From positions 186,001 through 250,000 of the forward strand of contig CAXBFG010000005.1 in assembly GCA_963975155.1 (NCBI GenBank): DNA of 64,000 bases. Reading direction: 5' to 3'. Source of the DNA: UBA5109 sp963975155 (GTDB lineage Bacteria > Pseudomonadota > Gammaproteobacteria > Pseudomonadales > Pseudohongiellaceae). Below are positions 1-8,525 of this stretch, in pieces. The notes beneath the pieces are model-generated. The model was not told the DNA's origin. It did no database searches and worked only from the letters and a program-made list of their open reading frames with translations. A program made the position numbers and the translations under genes. Each line of letters starts with the position of its first letter. Positions within the stretch are counted from its first letter, which is position 1.

Positions 1-616
1 ATTCGGGGTTGGTAATCAGCCGATAGATGGCCAGGACAAGATTATTGGCTACGAGGGAGTCTGCAGTGGCGAAAAAACCCAGATTACGTTGCACTATCAT
101 GCGCTCATCGGCAGTCAGGCCATCGGGCCTTTTCCAGAGGGCCACATCTGCATTCATATTGATTTCCTGTGGCATCCAGTGATTGGCACAGCCATCCAGG
201 TATTTTTGCCAGGCCCAGTCATATTTGAAGGGCACCAACTGATTGAGGTCAGCGCGGCAATTGATCATGCGCTTGTCATCAACTTTTACACGTTCGGCTG
301 AGGCTGACAGTTCTTTTTCCGCTGCTTCGATGTCAAGTTTTTCGACCGCAGCTTTAGCTAACTCAATGGCGTGTAGCTGCTCTGCCGTGGGCTGCTCTTC
401 CTGCCCATTATCGCGAGCACTGTCCTGTGAACTGTCTTCTTCGGCAGCAACAGGACTTCCTGCCATGCCGCTTGCAGGCGCAGCAAAGTCCTGTGCCGAC
501 TGCTTTATCGATTCTTTTTTTGATTCAGATTTGGCAAAGTTGTCTGCCGCTGAATTATTTGCAGCAGAAGCACTTGATGCATTCTCTTCAATGTTAAATT
601 CATCCCAGGACAACAT
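1..616 (-). CDS. nrdB: Ribonucleoside-diphosphate reductase beta subunit (5' part; gene runs off the window)
   Basis: This is the radical-generating small subunit of class I ribonucleotide reductase, which works with NrdA to make dNDPs. About 205 N-terminal residues are visible, starting at the ATG at 616 with GAGG about 9 nt upstream. After an unusual Ser/Ala/Glu-rich low-complexity stretch (about residues 10-75), the conserved start of the fold appears (WAWQKYLDGCANHWMPQEI, then the helix around FFATADSLVANNLVLAIYR). That pattern matches the Pseudomonas-type R2. The radical tyrosine and most iron ligands lie beyond the window edge, so activity cannot be judged. The gene lies 129 nt downstream of nrdA on the same strand and is probably co-transcribed. 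The gap is AT-rich and holds a small tandem repeat of TTGTTCGTA. Confidence 0.93.
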   Translation of the reverse strand, partial: MLSWDEFNIEENASSASAANNSAADNFAKSESKKESIKQSAQDFAAPASGMAGSPVAAEEDSSQDSARDNGQEEQPTAEQLHAIELAKAAVEKLDIEAAEKELSASAERVKVDDKRMINCRADLNQLVPFKYDWAWQKYLDGCANHWMPQEINMNADVALWKRPDGLTADERMIVQRNLGFFATADSLVANNLVLAIYRLITNPE

Positions 617-745
617 GGCATATACCTCTTTATTCTTGATCTACTTTATTTTATTTATTAATTATTCGTGTAACTTAATAATTAAACCTTTGGAAATAAT
701 TCTTCATCTATTGTGTTTATTGTTCGTATTGTTCGTATTGTTTGC

Positions 746-3625
746 TTACTGACAGGCTTCACAATCCGGATCATCGATCGAACAGGCCTGTGGTACGTCA
801 GCAGCTGTGACCGGGCCGGTAGATTCCGAATTGGCAGAGACCGCGTTCAGGGTGCCGCTATTAACCGTTGATTTCTCGGTGCTGGTGGCGGCCATGGCAC
901 GCAGATAATAAGTGGTTTTCAAACCACGATACCAGGCCATGCGATAAGTCACGTCCAGTTTTTTGCCGTTTGCTTCCGAAATGTAAAGATTCAGGGACTG
1001 TGCCTGATCAATCCATTTCTGGCGTCGGCTGGCGGCATCGACCAACCAGCGTGGATTGATTTCAAAAGCGGTTGCGTAAAGTGTCTTTAAGGCTGCGGGT
1101 ACGCGATCAATTTTTTGCACACTGCCTTCATAATATTTCAGGTCATTGATCATGACACTGTCCCAGAGGCCAGCCGCCTTAAGGTCATTAATCAGAAAAG
1201 GGTTTACCACGGTAAATTCACCAGAGAGGTTCGATTTAACGTACAGGTTCTGATAGGTCGGCTCAATGGACTGTGATACGCCGGTGATGTTAGCAATGGT
1301 TGCCGTGGGCGCAATAGCCATGACATTGGAGTTGCGCATTCCTTTCGCGAGCACCCGATTACGCAAGGAGTCCCAGTCCAGAGTGCTGCTCATGTCTACT
1401 TCCATATATTGATCGCCGCGTTCTTCCTGAAGCTTCTTGAGGGAGTCGATGGGCAGCACGCCTTTACTCCATAGTGAGCCCTCGTAACTTTCATAGGTGC
1501 CACGTTCTTCCGCCAGCAGTGAGGATGCCTCAATGGCATGGTAACTGATGACTTCCATGGCATTGTCAGCAAAACTAAGGGCTTTTTCGGAGCTGTAGGG
1601 GATTTTCTGGATATACAGTGCATCCTGGAAGCCCATGATACCCATGCCTACCGGGCGATGCTTCATATTGGAAGTTTTCGCCTGCGGCACTGAGTAATAA
1701 TTGATATCTATAACATTATCCAGCATGCGAATCGCCGTATGGATAGTGTTTTTCAGTTTGGCTCGATCCAGGCCGCGTTCCGTAACATGGTTGACCAGAT
1801 TGATAGAACCCAGATTACAAACGGCAATTTCATCCTTGCTGGTGTTCAGGGTAATCTCGGTACACAGGTTAGACGAATGAACGGTGCCGATATGTTGCTG
1901 TGGTGAACGGATATTACAGGCGTCCTTGAAGGTGATCCAGGGATGTCCGGTTTCAAACAGCATGGATAACATTTTGCGCCACAGATCCTTGGCTTTGAGT
2001 TTTTTATGCACATACATAAGGCCATCGCGGGCCAGTTGTTCATATTGCTCGTAGCGTTCTTCAAAGGCCTTGCCATATAGGTCATGCAGGTCTGGCACTT
2101 CATTGGGTGAAAACAGGGTCCAGTCGCCATCATCGAAAACGCGTTTCATAAACAGATCAGGAATCCAGTTGGCACTGTTCATGTCATGTGCCCGGCGACG
2201 GTCGTCACCGGTGTTTTTACGCAGTTCCAGAAATTCTTCAATATCCAGATGCCAGGTCTCCAGATAGGCACACACAGCCCCTTTGCGTTTGCCACCCTGG
2301 TTGACGGCAACGGCAGTGTCATTAACGACCTTCAGGAAAGGAACCACGCCCTGAGATTTACCATTAGTACCTTTAATATAGGCGCCCAGTGCACGTACCG
2401 GTGTCCAGTCATTACCAAGGCCGCCAGCCCATTTGGACAGCATGGCATTGTCATGAATGGCACCATAGATACCACTTAAATCGTCTGGAACGGTTGTCAG
2501 GAAGCATGAGGAAAGCTGAGGCCGTAACGTACCTGCATTAAAGAGCTGTGGTGTAGAGGTCATGTAATCGAAGCTGGAAATCAGGTTGTAGAATTCGATG
2601 GCTTTGCCTTCACGATCCTCTTCATTAATGGCAAGTCCCATGGCAACCCGCATAAAGAAAATCTGCGGCAGTTCAAAACGGGTACCTTCACTTTGAATAA
2701 AATAGCGGTCATAGAGTGTCTGCAGGCCAAGGTAAGTGAATTGATCATCCCGATCTGCCTGCAGGGCTTCACCCAGTCGGCCAAGATCAAAGTTCAGAAG
2801 CTCCGGGGATAACAATTCCAGTTCCGCGCCTTTTTCCAGATAAGGTTTTAGTACAGCTGCATAGCGATAGTGCATTTCAGATTGTGTGGCGCTGTCGGCA
2901 ACACCGAGAAAACGCAGCGCTTCACTGCGCAAACTGTCCAGCAGCAAACGTGCTGCGACATAGCTGTAATTGGGCTCCTGTTCAACCAGCGTGCGGGCCG
3001 TCATGACCAGAGATACACGAACATCATTAATATTGACGCCGGAATAAAGGTTCTTCAGGGTTTCGGTATAGATGGCCTCACCAGTGACATCACTCAGGCC
3101 TTCGCATGCTTCATTGATCACGGTCTGTAGTCGCGCCGTATCCAGTGGCTGACTGGAGCCGTCATCCATGGTGACAATGATGTCAGAAGATCTAGCCTGC
3201 GCCGGGGGTTCCTGCTGGGCACGTTGTTTGGCATGCTCTGCACGGTAGATGACATAGCTTCTTGCCACTTTATGCTCACCGGAACGCATTAGCATGAGTT
3301 CCACCTGATCCTGAATCTCTTCAATGGAAATGCTGCCTCCGGAAGGCATGCGACGCCTGAATGTATCGCTGATATCCTTGGAGAGCCTGGCAACTGTTTC
3401 ATGAACACGGGAGGATGCAGCAGCATTACCGCCTTCGACGGCCAAATAGGCTTTGGTAATAGCAATACCGATTTTGCTTTCGTCATAACTCACAACAGAA
3501 CCATTACGTTTGATAACGCGTAGCTGCCCTGGGGCTGTGGCTTCCAGACTGGAATCCCGGTTATCAGTAACAGGTGCCGAGGAAGATTTGGATGCAGGTT
3601 GTGAGGTCTCAGTTTCGGTTTGCAT
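746..3625 (-). CDS. nrdA: Ribonucleoside-diphosphate reductase alpha subunit
   Basis: This is the catalytic large subunit of class I ribonucleotide reductase (959 aa). It carries two N-terminal ATP-cone domains (about residues 35-132 and 148-230), as in Pseudomonas-type NrdA and unlike the single cone of Escherichia coli. The cones sense dATP/ATP and set overall activity. The catalytic barrel has the expected Cys in QLSSCFLTT, the NLCTEITLN loop (Asn-Cys-Glu) and the second active-site Cys in AVCNLGSINLV. Near the end are the radical-transfer tyrosines (KTTYYLRA) and a C-terminal redox tail with paired cysteines (CSIDDPDCEACQ). The start is the ATG at 3625 with GGAG upstream. The gene precedes nrdB, and NrdR-like boxes lie in the long leader. 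Confidence 0.97.
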   Translation of the reverse strand: MQTETETSQPASKSSSAPVTDNRDSSLEATAPGQLRVIKRNGSVVSYDESKIGIAITKAYLAVEGGNAAASSRVHETVARLSKDISDTFRRRMPSGGSISIEEIQDQVELMLMRSGEHKVARSYVIYRAEHAKQRAQQEPPAQARSSDIIVTMDDGSSQPLDTARLQTVINEACEGLSDVTGEAIYTETLKNLYSGVNINDVRVSLVMTARTLVEQEPNYSYVAARLLLDSLRSEALRFLGVADSATQSEMHYRYAAVLKPYLEKGAELELLSPELLNFDLGRLGEALQADRDDQFTYLGLQTLYDRYFIQSEGTRFELPQIFFMRVAMGLAINEEDREGKAIEFYNLISSFDYMTSTPQLFNAGTLRPQLSSCFLTTVPDDLSGIYGAIHDNAMLSKWAGGLGNDWTPVRALGAYIKGTNGKSQGVVPFLKVVNDTAVAVNQGGKRKGAVCAYLETWHLDIEEFLELRKNTGDDRRRAHDMNSANWIPDLFMKRVFDDGDWTLFSPNEVPDLHDLYGKAFEERYEQYEQLARDGLMYVHKKLKAKDLWRKMLSMLFETGHPWITFKDACNIRSPQQHIGTVHSSNLCTEITLNTSKDEIAVCNLGSINLVNHVTERGLDRAKLKNTIHTAIRMLDNVIDINYYSVPQAKTSNMKHRPVGMGIMGFQDALYIQKIPYSSEKALSFADNAMEVISYHAIEASSLLAEERGTYESYEGSLWSKGVLPIDSLKKLQEERGDQYMEVDMSSTLDWDSLRNRVLAKGMRNSNVMAIAPTATIANITGVSQSIEPTYQNLYVKSNLSGEFTVVNPFLINDLKAAGLWDSVMINDLKYYEGSVQKIDRVPAALKTLYATAFEINPRWLVDAASRRQKWIDQAQSLNLYISEANGKKLDVTYRMAWYRGLKTTYYLRAMAATSTEKSTVNSGTLNAVSANSESTGPVTAADVPQACSIDDPDCEACQ

Positions 3626-3732
3626 TGCTGTAAAACTCCATAATTTGCTTTTCGATTATTCTTGTTTTTTGAAATCTTTCTTAAGAAAAATTTATCCGGT
3701 TTTAATCCGCAGCTTTAAGGGCTGGGGAGGTA

Positions 3733-3750
3733 AACACTATATGTAGTGTT
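3733..3750 (-). promoter_or_regulatory. NrdR box overlapping the likely nrdA promoter
   Basis: The near-perfect palindrome AACACTATATGTAGTGTT matches the NrdR consensus (acaCwAtATnTwGtgt). It lies 108 nt upstream of the nrdA start. Read towards nrdA it contains TATAGT, a plausible -10 element, so the ATP-cone repressor NrdR could block RNA polymerase here. No good -35 is visible. The usual second box about 31 bp away is not seen at this site. Confidence 0.7.
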
Positions 3751-4118
3751 GTTACGCTTTCTTGCCAGGCATCAACTTTATTTGTTTACTGGCGATTTTG
3801 GTGTTGCTTGTTCTCTTGCAGTTACTTTCAGATGCGTCCAGTTACTCTTCCCCGAACTCTCTTTTAATTTTGATTGTTACAGCTTGTCTACCTGCCGCTT
3901 AACTGATTTTTAACTGCTTATTAAAGTCCATCAATTAAGTGGTAATTGGCTATTAAACAGCGATCAATTGCCTATCAGTCTGCATGTCACACGCTATATC
4001 TCAATTGAGCAGCTTTGGCTCAATCCTGATTGAATTACCGAAATCCTGTTGATAAAGGGCGTTCCGCCAGATTTTTTTGCCAAATGGGGAACTTGTTTTG
4101 GGCTTCAATCATATAAAT

Positions 4119-4166
4119 CACAAGATATAGTGGATACAAACCGACATGGGCCACTATATCAGGGAT
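4119..4166. promoter_or_regulatory. Tandem pair of NrdR-like boxes
   Basis: Two NrdR-like sequences lie here: ACAAGATATAGTGGAT (about 4120-4135) and GGCCACTATATCAGGG (about 4149-4164). Their centres are about 30 bp apart, close to three helical turns, which is the spacing typical of paired NrdR sites. They lie about 500 nt upstream of nrdA. Each is weaker than the box at 3733. The spacing is what makes the pair credible. Confidence 0.5.
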
Positions 4167-4612
4167 TTTTTCTTTTTGGCAAGTAAAAATGCTGTGTATT
4201 TTATGTGGATATCTTGTGTGCAGTTAACATTTAAGCAAATTATGCCCTGAGTGCTGCAATCATTGCATTTATGATGTATTAAACTGCTTCAGGCAAGCTG
4301 TTTTGACCGCAAAAGTGGTTTTTGCTGCTGACAAACAGTTTATAGAATAATCCTTGCTCCTGCAGGCCGGGACAGCAGGCAACAGTACGAAGCAAGGGAT
4401 ATGGAAAGTGTTAATAGATAATATTAAAGGTCTAAAAAAAACTGCCTGAAAAGTAAGCTCAAAAGGAGCGATTAAACACCAGGACTGGTATATAAATTAG
4501 ATAAACATGAGATAGTCAGTTGCCAGGGGCATGATTGCGCTTATTCGGGCAGTATGAAGAACCTGTGACTACAAGGGAATGATGTTGCCCGATTATTTAT
4601 TAAAAAAACACC

Positions 4613-4632
4613 AACACTACATCTAGTGGTGT
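4613..4632. promoter_or_regulatory. Isolated NrdR-like palindrome
   Basis: AACACTACATCTAGTGGTGT has CACTA/TAGTG arms around an AT-containing centre, as in NrdR boxes. It lies almost 1 kb from nrdA and about 100 nt past the end of the ABC ATPase gene, with no partner at the usual spacing. It may be a decayed or chance site. Confidence 0.3.
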
Positions 4633-4730
4633 AAGAAAATACGCAAAACGGGAAAATTAGCTGGGCAGAACTGAAGTCGAATGTGCTCGCGCCTGTTTGC
4701 GTGCTTGTGGGAAGTTTTTCAGGCCGTAGT

Positions 4731-5450
4731 TTAGTTGCCCATAAAGCCTGCTACAAAATCATTAGCCGGATGCTGCCGCAAGCTCTGTGGTTCACCCCAC
4801 TGCTGCAGAACCCCATTTTGTAAAAGCCCTATTTCATCGGCAACGGTGAAGGCTTCAGTCTGATCATGCGTTACCAGTATTGCCGTAATGTTATTTTGTT
4901 TAAGAATGTCCCTTACTTCCAGGCTGAGCGAACGGCGTAATTCAGTATCCAGGTTGGAAAAGGGCTCGTCGAGTAACAAGATTGTCGGGCTGGGGGCCAG
5001 TGCCCGGGCCAGAGCGACACGCTGCTGTTGTCCGCCGGATAACTGGTGAGGGTAATAAGTGGCATGATCTGCCAGTTTAATCGTCTGCAGTAAATCGGTG
5101 ATTATTTTATCCCGTTCAGTGCGGTCTTTGTCCTGGATGCCAAAGGCGATGTTGTCGTGAACGGTGAGATGTGGGAAAAGCGCATAATCCTGAAACACCA
5201 TGCCGACTTTTCTTTTTTCCGGTACCAGGGTTTCTCCGGGTTTGCTGATGATATTACCTGCTAATTCTATACTGCCGCTGTATACAGGTTCAAAGCCGGC
5301 TATTGCACGCAAGGCTGTGGTTTTGCCACAACCGCTGGGTCCCAGCAGGCAGGCAATTTGGCCTTGCTTAACACTAAAGCTCAGTTCCGGGATGATGATC
5401 TTGTCATCATAGCGGCAGGAAATCTGCGCAACTTTTAATAGATCGTTCAC
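4731..5450 (-). CDS. ABC transporter ATP-binding protein (FbpC/PotA type), no partner subunits nearby
   Basis: This 239-aa ATPase belongs to the ABC importer family that includes the iron(III) (FbpC) and polyamine (PotA) ATPases. All nucleotide-binding motifs are intact: Walker A GPSGCGKT (37-44), Q-loop VFQDYALFPHLT (85-96), signature LSGGQ (137-141), Walker B ILLLDEP (157-163) and the switch His195. The chain ends about 100 residues before the usual FbpC/PotA length, so the C-terminal TOBE-type regulatory domain is missing. No permease or binding-protein gene is adjacent. The gene follows argF after a 37-nt gap and is probably co-transcribed with it. As I recall, Pseudomonas also has an ABC ATPase gene next to argF. 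The substrate is unknown. Confidence 0.85.
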   Translation of the reverse strand: MNDLLKVAQISCRYDDKIIIPELSFSVKQGQIACLLGPSGCGKTTALRAIAGFEPVYSGSIELAGNIISKPGETLVPEKRKVGMVFQDYALFPHLTVHDNIAFGIQDKDRTERDKIITDLLQTIKLADHATYYPHQLSGGQQQRVALARALAPSPTILLLDEPFSNLDTELRRSLSLEVRDILKQNNITAILVTHDQTEAFTVADEIGLLQNGVLQQWGEPQSLRQHPANDFVAGFMGN

Positions 5451-5487
5451 AGGTTAACCGCAAACTTTGATATGCCTGATGCAAAAG

Positions 5488-6393
5488 TCAGGCACATAAT
5501 AAAAATTCCAGCAGTGCTTTCTGCGCATGCAGCCGATTCTCGGCTTGCTCCCAGACCGCAGAATCAGGGGCATCGATTACCTCTGCACTGACTTCTTCGC
5601 CGCGATGGGCAGGCAGGCAATGTAAAAACAGCGCATCACTTTTAGCATGATTCATCAACTCGGCAGTGACTTCAAATTTTGCTAAATCGGCACGCCGTTT
5701 CTGCATTTCTTCTTCCTGTCCCATGGATGTCCAGACATCTGTAGTGACCAGGGAGCTTCCCTTTACAGCCAATATCGGGTCTCTTACCACCTGGACTCTG
5801 TCGGTATTGGCATCCAGCAGACTCTGCATAGGTTCATAACCTTCAGGACAGGCAACGACAAGCTCAAAATCCAGTAGCTTTGCCGCATTGATATAAGAGT
5901 TGCACATGTTATTGCCATCTCCGATCCAGCTCACTTTTTTACCCTGTATATTGCCGCGCAGTTCGAAGAAGGTCTGCATATCTGCCAGTAACTGACAGGG
6001 ATGATAGGCGTCAGTTAAGCCGTTGATGACCGGCACCAAAGAATGTTCAGCCAAAGTATCTACGGTAGCCTGGGAAAAAGTTCTCACCATGATTGCGTCT
6101 ACCATGCGTGACAATACTTTTGCAGTGTCTGCCACAGGTTCACCACGACCTAATTGTGTATCGGTCGGTGACAAGAAAATAGCCGAGCCGCCCAGCTGTG
6201 TCATGCCAGCTTCGAAAGATACCCGGGTACGAGTCGACGACTTTTCAAAAATCATCGCCAGGGATTTATTTTTCAGGTATTCATGGGCAACACCTTTGGA
6301 AAGCATAAGCTTCAGTTCGCTGGCTCGGGAAATAATCTGCAGTAATTCCTGAGAGCTTAAATCGTGCAGGTTTCTGAAATGTCTAGGACTCAT
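5488..6393 (-). CDS. argF: Ornithine carbamoyltransferase
   Basis: This cytoplasmic enzyme (301 aa) joins carbamoyl phosphate and ornithine to give citrulline in arginine synthesis. The carbamoyl-phosphate loop STRTR is at 53-57, HPCQ at 131-134, the ornithine-binding SMGQE-type loop at 223-227 and the catalytic HCLPAHRG at 258-265. The start chosen is the ATG at 6393, giving the usual N-terminus (MSPRHFRNLHDLS). An in-frame start 57 nt further upstream would lie inside argD and add a non-homologous tail. With the chosen start the gene overlaps the end of argD by 11 nt, which implies translational coupling. argD and argF carry out steps of the same pathway completed by argG at 18832. Confidence 0.97.
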   Translation of the reverse strand: MSPRHFRNLHDLSSQELLQIISRASELKLMLSKGVAHEYLKNKSLAMIFEKSSTRTRVSFEAGMTQLGGSAIFLSPTDTQLGRGEPVADTAKVLSRMVDAIMVRTFSQATVDTLAEHSLVPVINGLTDAYHPCQLLADMQTFFELRGNIQGKKVSWIGDGNNMCNSYINAAKLLDFELVVACPEGYEPMQSLLDANTDRVQVVRDPILAVKGSSLVTTDVWTSMGQEEEMQKRRADLAKFEVTAELMNHAKSDALFLHCLPAHRGEEVSAEVIDAPDSAVWEQAENRLHAQKALLEFLLCA

Positions 6394-7567
6394 CACAAAA
6401 CTCCCTGATGACGCGTGCCAGTGTAGTAACAATAAAGTCTGCTTCAGCATCAGTAATATTCAAAGGAGGTAACAAACGTATAACCTTATCCATCTGGACA
6501 GTAATCAATAAACCGTTTGCCCGCGCCAGTCCGACCAGTGCGGTGCAGGGGATGCTCAGCTCAATGCCAAGCATTAACCCCAGGCCTCGGACTTCTTTAA
6601 ATTGTGGAATATCTGCTAGTTCTGTGCGCAGTCCGGCAAGAATCCTTGCGCCCTTAACTTGCGCATTTTCCATTAACTTCTCTTCATGGATGGCTCGATT
6701 CACGGCGATGCCTGCGGCACAGGCGAGTGGGCTGCCCCCGAAAGTACTGCCATGATGACCGGCCTCTAATACATTCAAGGCCCTGCCGCCAACTAGGCAT
6801 GCTCCCATCGGGAAGCCGTTACCAAGGCCCTTGGCTGTCGTCAGCACATCGGGTTGCACAGAACTGTGCTGGAAGCTGAAATATGTACCTGTGCGGCCAT
6901 TGCCGGTCTGTACTTCATCCAGTATCAACAACAGTTCATGCTCGTCACAAAGCTTTTGCAAGCTTTCAAGATAATCCGATGAACAAGGATTTATACCGCT
7001 TTCACCTTGTATGGGTTCCAGCATAATGGCCACAACTTCCGGATTAGCTGCGATGGTTTTTTCGACTGCCCTTACGTCATTCAAGGGCACTCGTACAAAA
7101 CCTTCCAGTAAGGGCCCAAAGCCTTCCTGATGCTTTGTGTTGTACGTGGCGCTTAGAGAGCCCATGGAGCGGCCATGAAAGGCCCCTTCCATAACAATAA
7201 TCTGCGGGATGCTAAACCCTTTTTTGTGGCCATACATTCTGGATATCTTAATTGCTGCTTCATTCGCCTCTGTTCCCGAGTTGGCGAAGAAAACTTCTTG
7301 CATGCCGGAATCCTGGCAAAGACGTTCGGCCAGTTCATCCTGCAAGGGAATCTGGTACAAATTAGTAGTATGAATCAGCTTGCTGCATTGCTCTGTCAGG
7401 GCTTTGGTAAATGCAGGGTGAGCATGGCCGAGCGGGCACACAGCTATACTGCTGATAGCATCAAGATATTTTTTGCCTTCGGTATCGAACAACCAGGCAC
7501 CTTCACCATAGGCAAAAGCGACAGGGGATCTATTATAAGTTGGCATCAGATGATTACTTTTTTTCAT
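6383..7567 (-). CDS. argD: Acetylornithine aminotransferase
   Basis: This PLP-dependent class III aminotransferase (394 aa) converts N-acetylglutamate semialdehyde to N-acetylornithine, and in many bacteria also serves lysine synthesis. It shows the substrate/PLP loop NSGTEANE (96-103), the PLP-ring aspartate in DEVQTG (217-222), the Schiff-base Lys246 in TTAKGLGNG and the HHGSTFGGSPLACAAG segment. The ATG at 7567 is used. Met8 (MPTYNRSPV) is a reasonable alternative and matches the usual family start. The gene heads a minus-strand unit argD-argF-ABC ATPase. Upstream lies the compound palindrome at 7784-8041, so the promoter is probably between 7568 and 7780. Confidence 0.96.
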   Translation of the reverse strand: MKKSNHLMPTYNRSPVAFAYGEGAWLFDTEGKKYLDAISSIAVCPLGHAHPAFTKALTEQCSKLIHTTNLYQIPLQDELAERLCQDSGMQEVFFANSGTEANEAAIKISRMYGHKKGFSIPQIIVMEGAFHGRSMGSLSATYNTKHQEGFGPLLEGFVRVPLNDVRAVEKTIAANPEVVAIMLEPIQGESGINPCSSDYLESLQKLCDEHELLLILDEVQTGNGRTGTYFSFQHSSVQPDVLTTAKGLGNGFPMGACLVGGRALNVLEAGHHGSTFGGSPLACAAGIAVNRAIHEEKLMENAQVKGARILAGLRTELADIPQFKEVRGLGLMLGIELSIPCTALVGLARANGLLITVQMDKVIRLLPPLNITDAEADFIVTTLARVIREFCDES

Positions 7568-7783
7568 TAATATGGCTTTATTATAAATGAGTCATTAATT
7601 TACATTTCGGTAGGCCCGCCGGCCACCCGATACTGCTAAAATAAGTTCAACATGCTTACTCAGCTAGTTTCGCCATCTTAAGCAGCTTAATTAGTCCGAC
7701 TCGTTAAACGCAAAAGGGCAGCGCAAGCTACCCTTAGTAAACCGTGATTCTACCAGAAAAATGCCCTGGTTCCATCAAAAATC

Positions 7784-8041
7784 AAAATTCTGGCAGGGCT
7801 GCAGTTTGAAATTTTCCCGTTTATTTTCAGACATGATGGCGAGCTGTCCTTTCGTCGACACGCCAAAAGACGTACATCCCTGTACAGGCTCGGCTGACGA
7901 CATCCCTGTCGTCAGACGGTCGCCGACTGGACAACTCGCCATCATGACTGTGCATTTAACAGCCTTGAAACTAAGGATATTACTTAGGAAACGGCGGCTT
8001 CTATGCATCAGAAATTTCAAACTGCAGCCCTGCCAGAATTT
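7784..8041. repeat. Compound palindrome bounded by a perfect 30-bp inverted repeat
   Basis: A perfect 30-bp inverted repeat (left 7784-7813, right 8012-8041) encloses about 200 bp. Inside are family-A element A1 (7833-7945), a short hairpin CTAAG/CTTAG (7971-7987) and imperfect arms around 7950 and 8005. The whole block lies between divergent genes (argD and a DUF2892 gene). The arms produce apparent reading frames on both strands that I do not consider genes. Confidence 0.85.
7833..7945 (-). repeat. Family A palindromic element, copy A1
   Basis: The 65-nt core occupies 7857-7921 and reads GACCGTCT...GGCGTGTC on the minus strand. It contains hairpin 1 (TGACGAC/GTCGTCA) and hairpin 2 (GTACA/TGTAC). 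Symmetric 7-nt linkers join it to 17-bp arms at 7833-7849 and 7929-7945. The single arm mismatch is a G.U pair on the minus strand, the strand on which the core reads. The arm sequence is not shared with other copies. Confidence 0.85.
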
Positions 8042-8249
8042 CAAGAGGGCTCAGGCTCAAGGTTAAGCATACCGGCAAGCTTTGATTTTGGGTTCAGTTA
8101 CCTGGTTTACTTATTTAGCTTAAGCCGATTTGATTCTGATCGTGTCAGCTGCAGTTATTGATAAAAATCTATTGATATCCGGAGCATTCAGCAGTATCAA
8201 TAGATCGGTTTAAACAAAAATACATAAAGTCCGGAAACAGGGAGTTAAC

Positions 8250-8453
8250 ATGATCAATAATGTAGGTATGCAGGATAGGGTGCTAAGGCTAACAATTGGC
8301 CTGTTTTTTATGATAATAGGCCTGAGTGTAGGCATCACTTCATTGTGGGGTGCGGTCATTCTCGTGCTTGGCTTGATAGCCGTAGTCACCGGGGCGATCA
8401 GTTTTTGTCCCTTATATAAGGTGCTTGGCTTGAGCAGCTGCAAGTCAGAGTAA
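8250..8453 (+). CDS. DUF2892 (YgaP-type transmembrane) protein
   Basis: This small inner-membrane protein (67 aa) has two predicted helices (about residues 14-30 and 33-50) after a short N-terminal MINNVGMQDRVLRL segment. The C-terminal CPLYKVLGLSSC motif is diagnostic of DUF2892, the membrane part found with rhodanese domains in YgaP. No rhodanese domain is present. The two cysteines of the motif are kept. It has its own leader with GGAG before the ATG and stands alone, divergent from argD across the A1 repeat. The cellular role of the stand-alone family is not known to me. Confidence 0.85.
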   Translation: MINNVGMQDRVLRLTIGLFFMIIGLSVGITSLWGAVILVLGLIAVVTGAISFCPLYKVLGLSSCKSE

Positions 8454-8525
8454 ATTTACAGTCTGATCTCGGATTCCTGGTGCATTTTTGCTTCGGGATA
8501 CAGGGTCCAAGGTCCAAGGGCCAGA

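Larger units (their letters stand above)
3626..4730. other. 1.1 kb nrdA upstream region without a recognisable gene
   Basis: The region lies between the 5' end of nrdA and the 3' end of the ABC ATPase gene, both on the minus strand. No convincing reading frame is present on either strand. It is AT-rich and holds three groups of NrdR-box-like palindromes (listed separately), of which only the first is close to nrdA. A small hairpin (GCAAAA/TTTTTGC near 4313-4330) is also visible. A long leader, a distal promoter or a small RNA are possible, but nothing here decides between them. Confidence 0.6.

Noticed and set aside
243..752. 169-codon plus-strand reading frame opposite nrdB
   Set aside because: Its Ser/Ala-rich sequence is the antisense of the low-complexity N-terminus of nrdB. 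No ribosome-binding site or family resemblance.
7833..7945. Family A as an integron attC site or a classical REP/ERIC element
   Set aside because: attC and REP/ERIC elements have conserved ends. Here the ends vary and the centre is conserved. No integrase or RAYT gene is in the window.
7761..8066. Reading frames of about 90-100 codons on both strands
   Set aside because: They run across the inverted-repeat arms and family-A core. Their similar ends simply reflect the palindrome.
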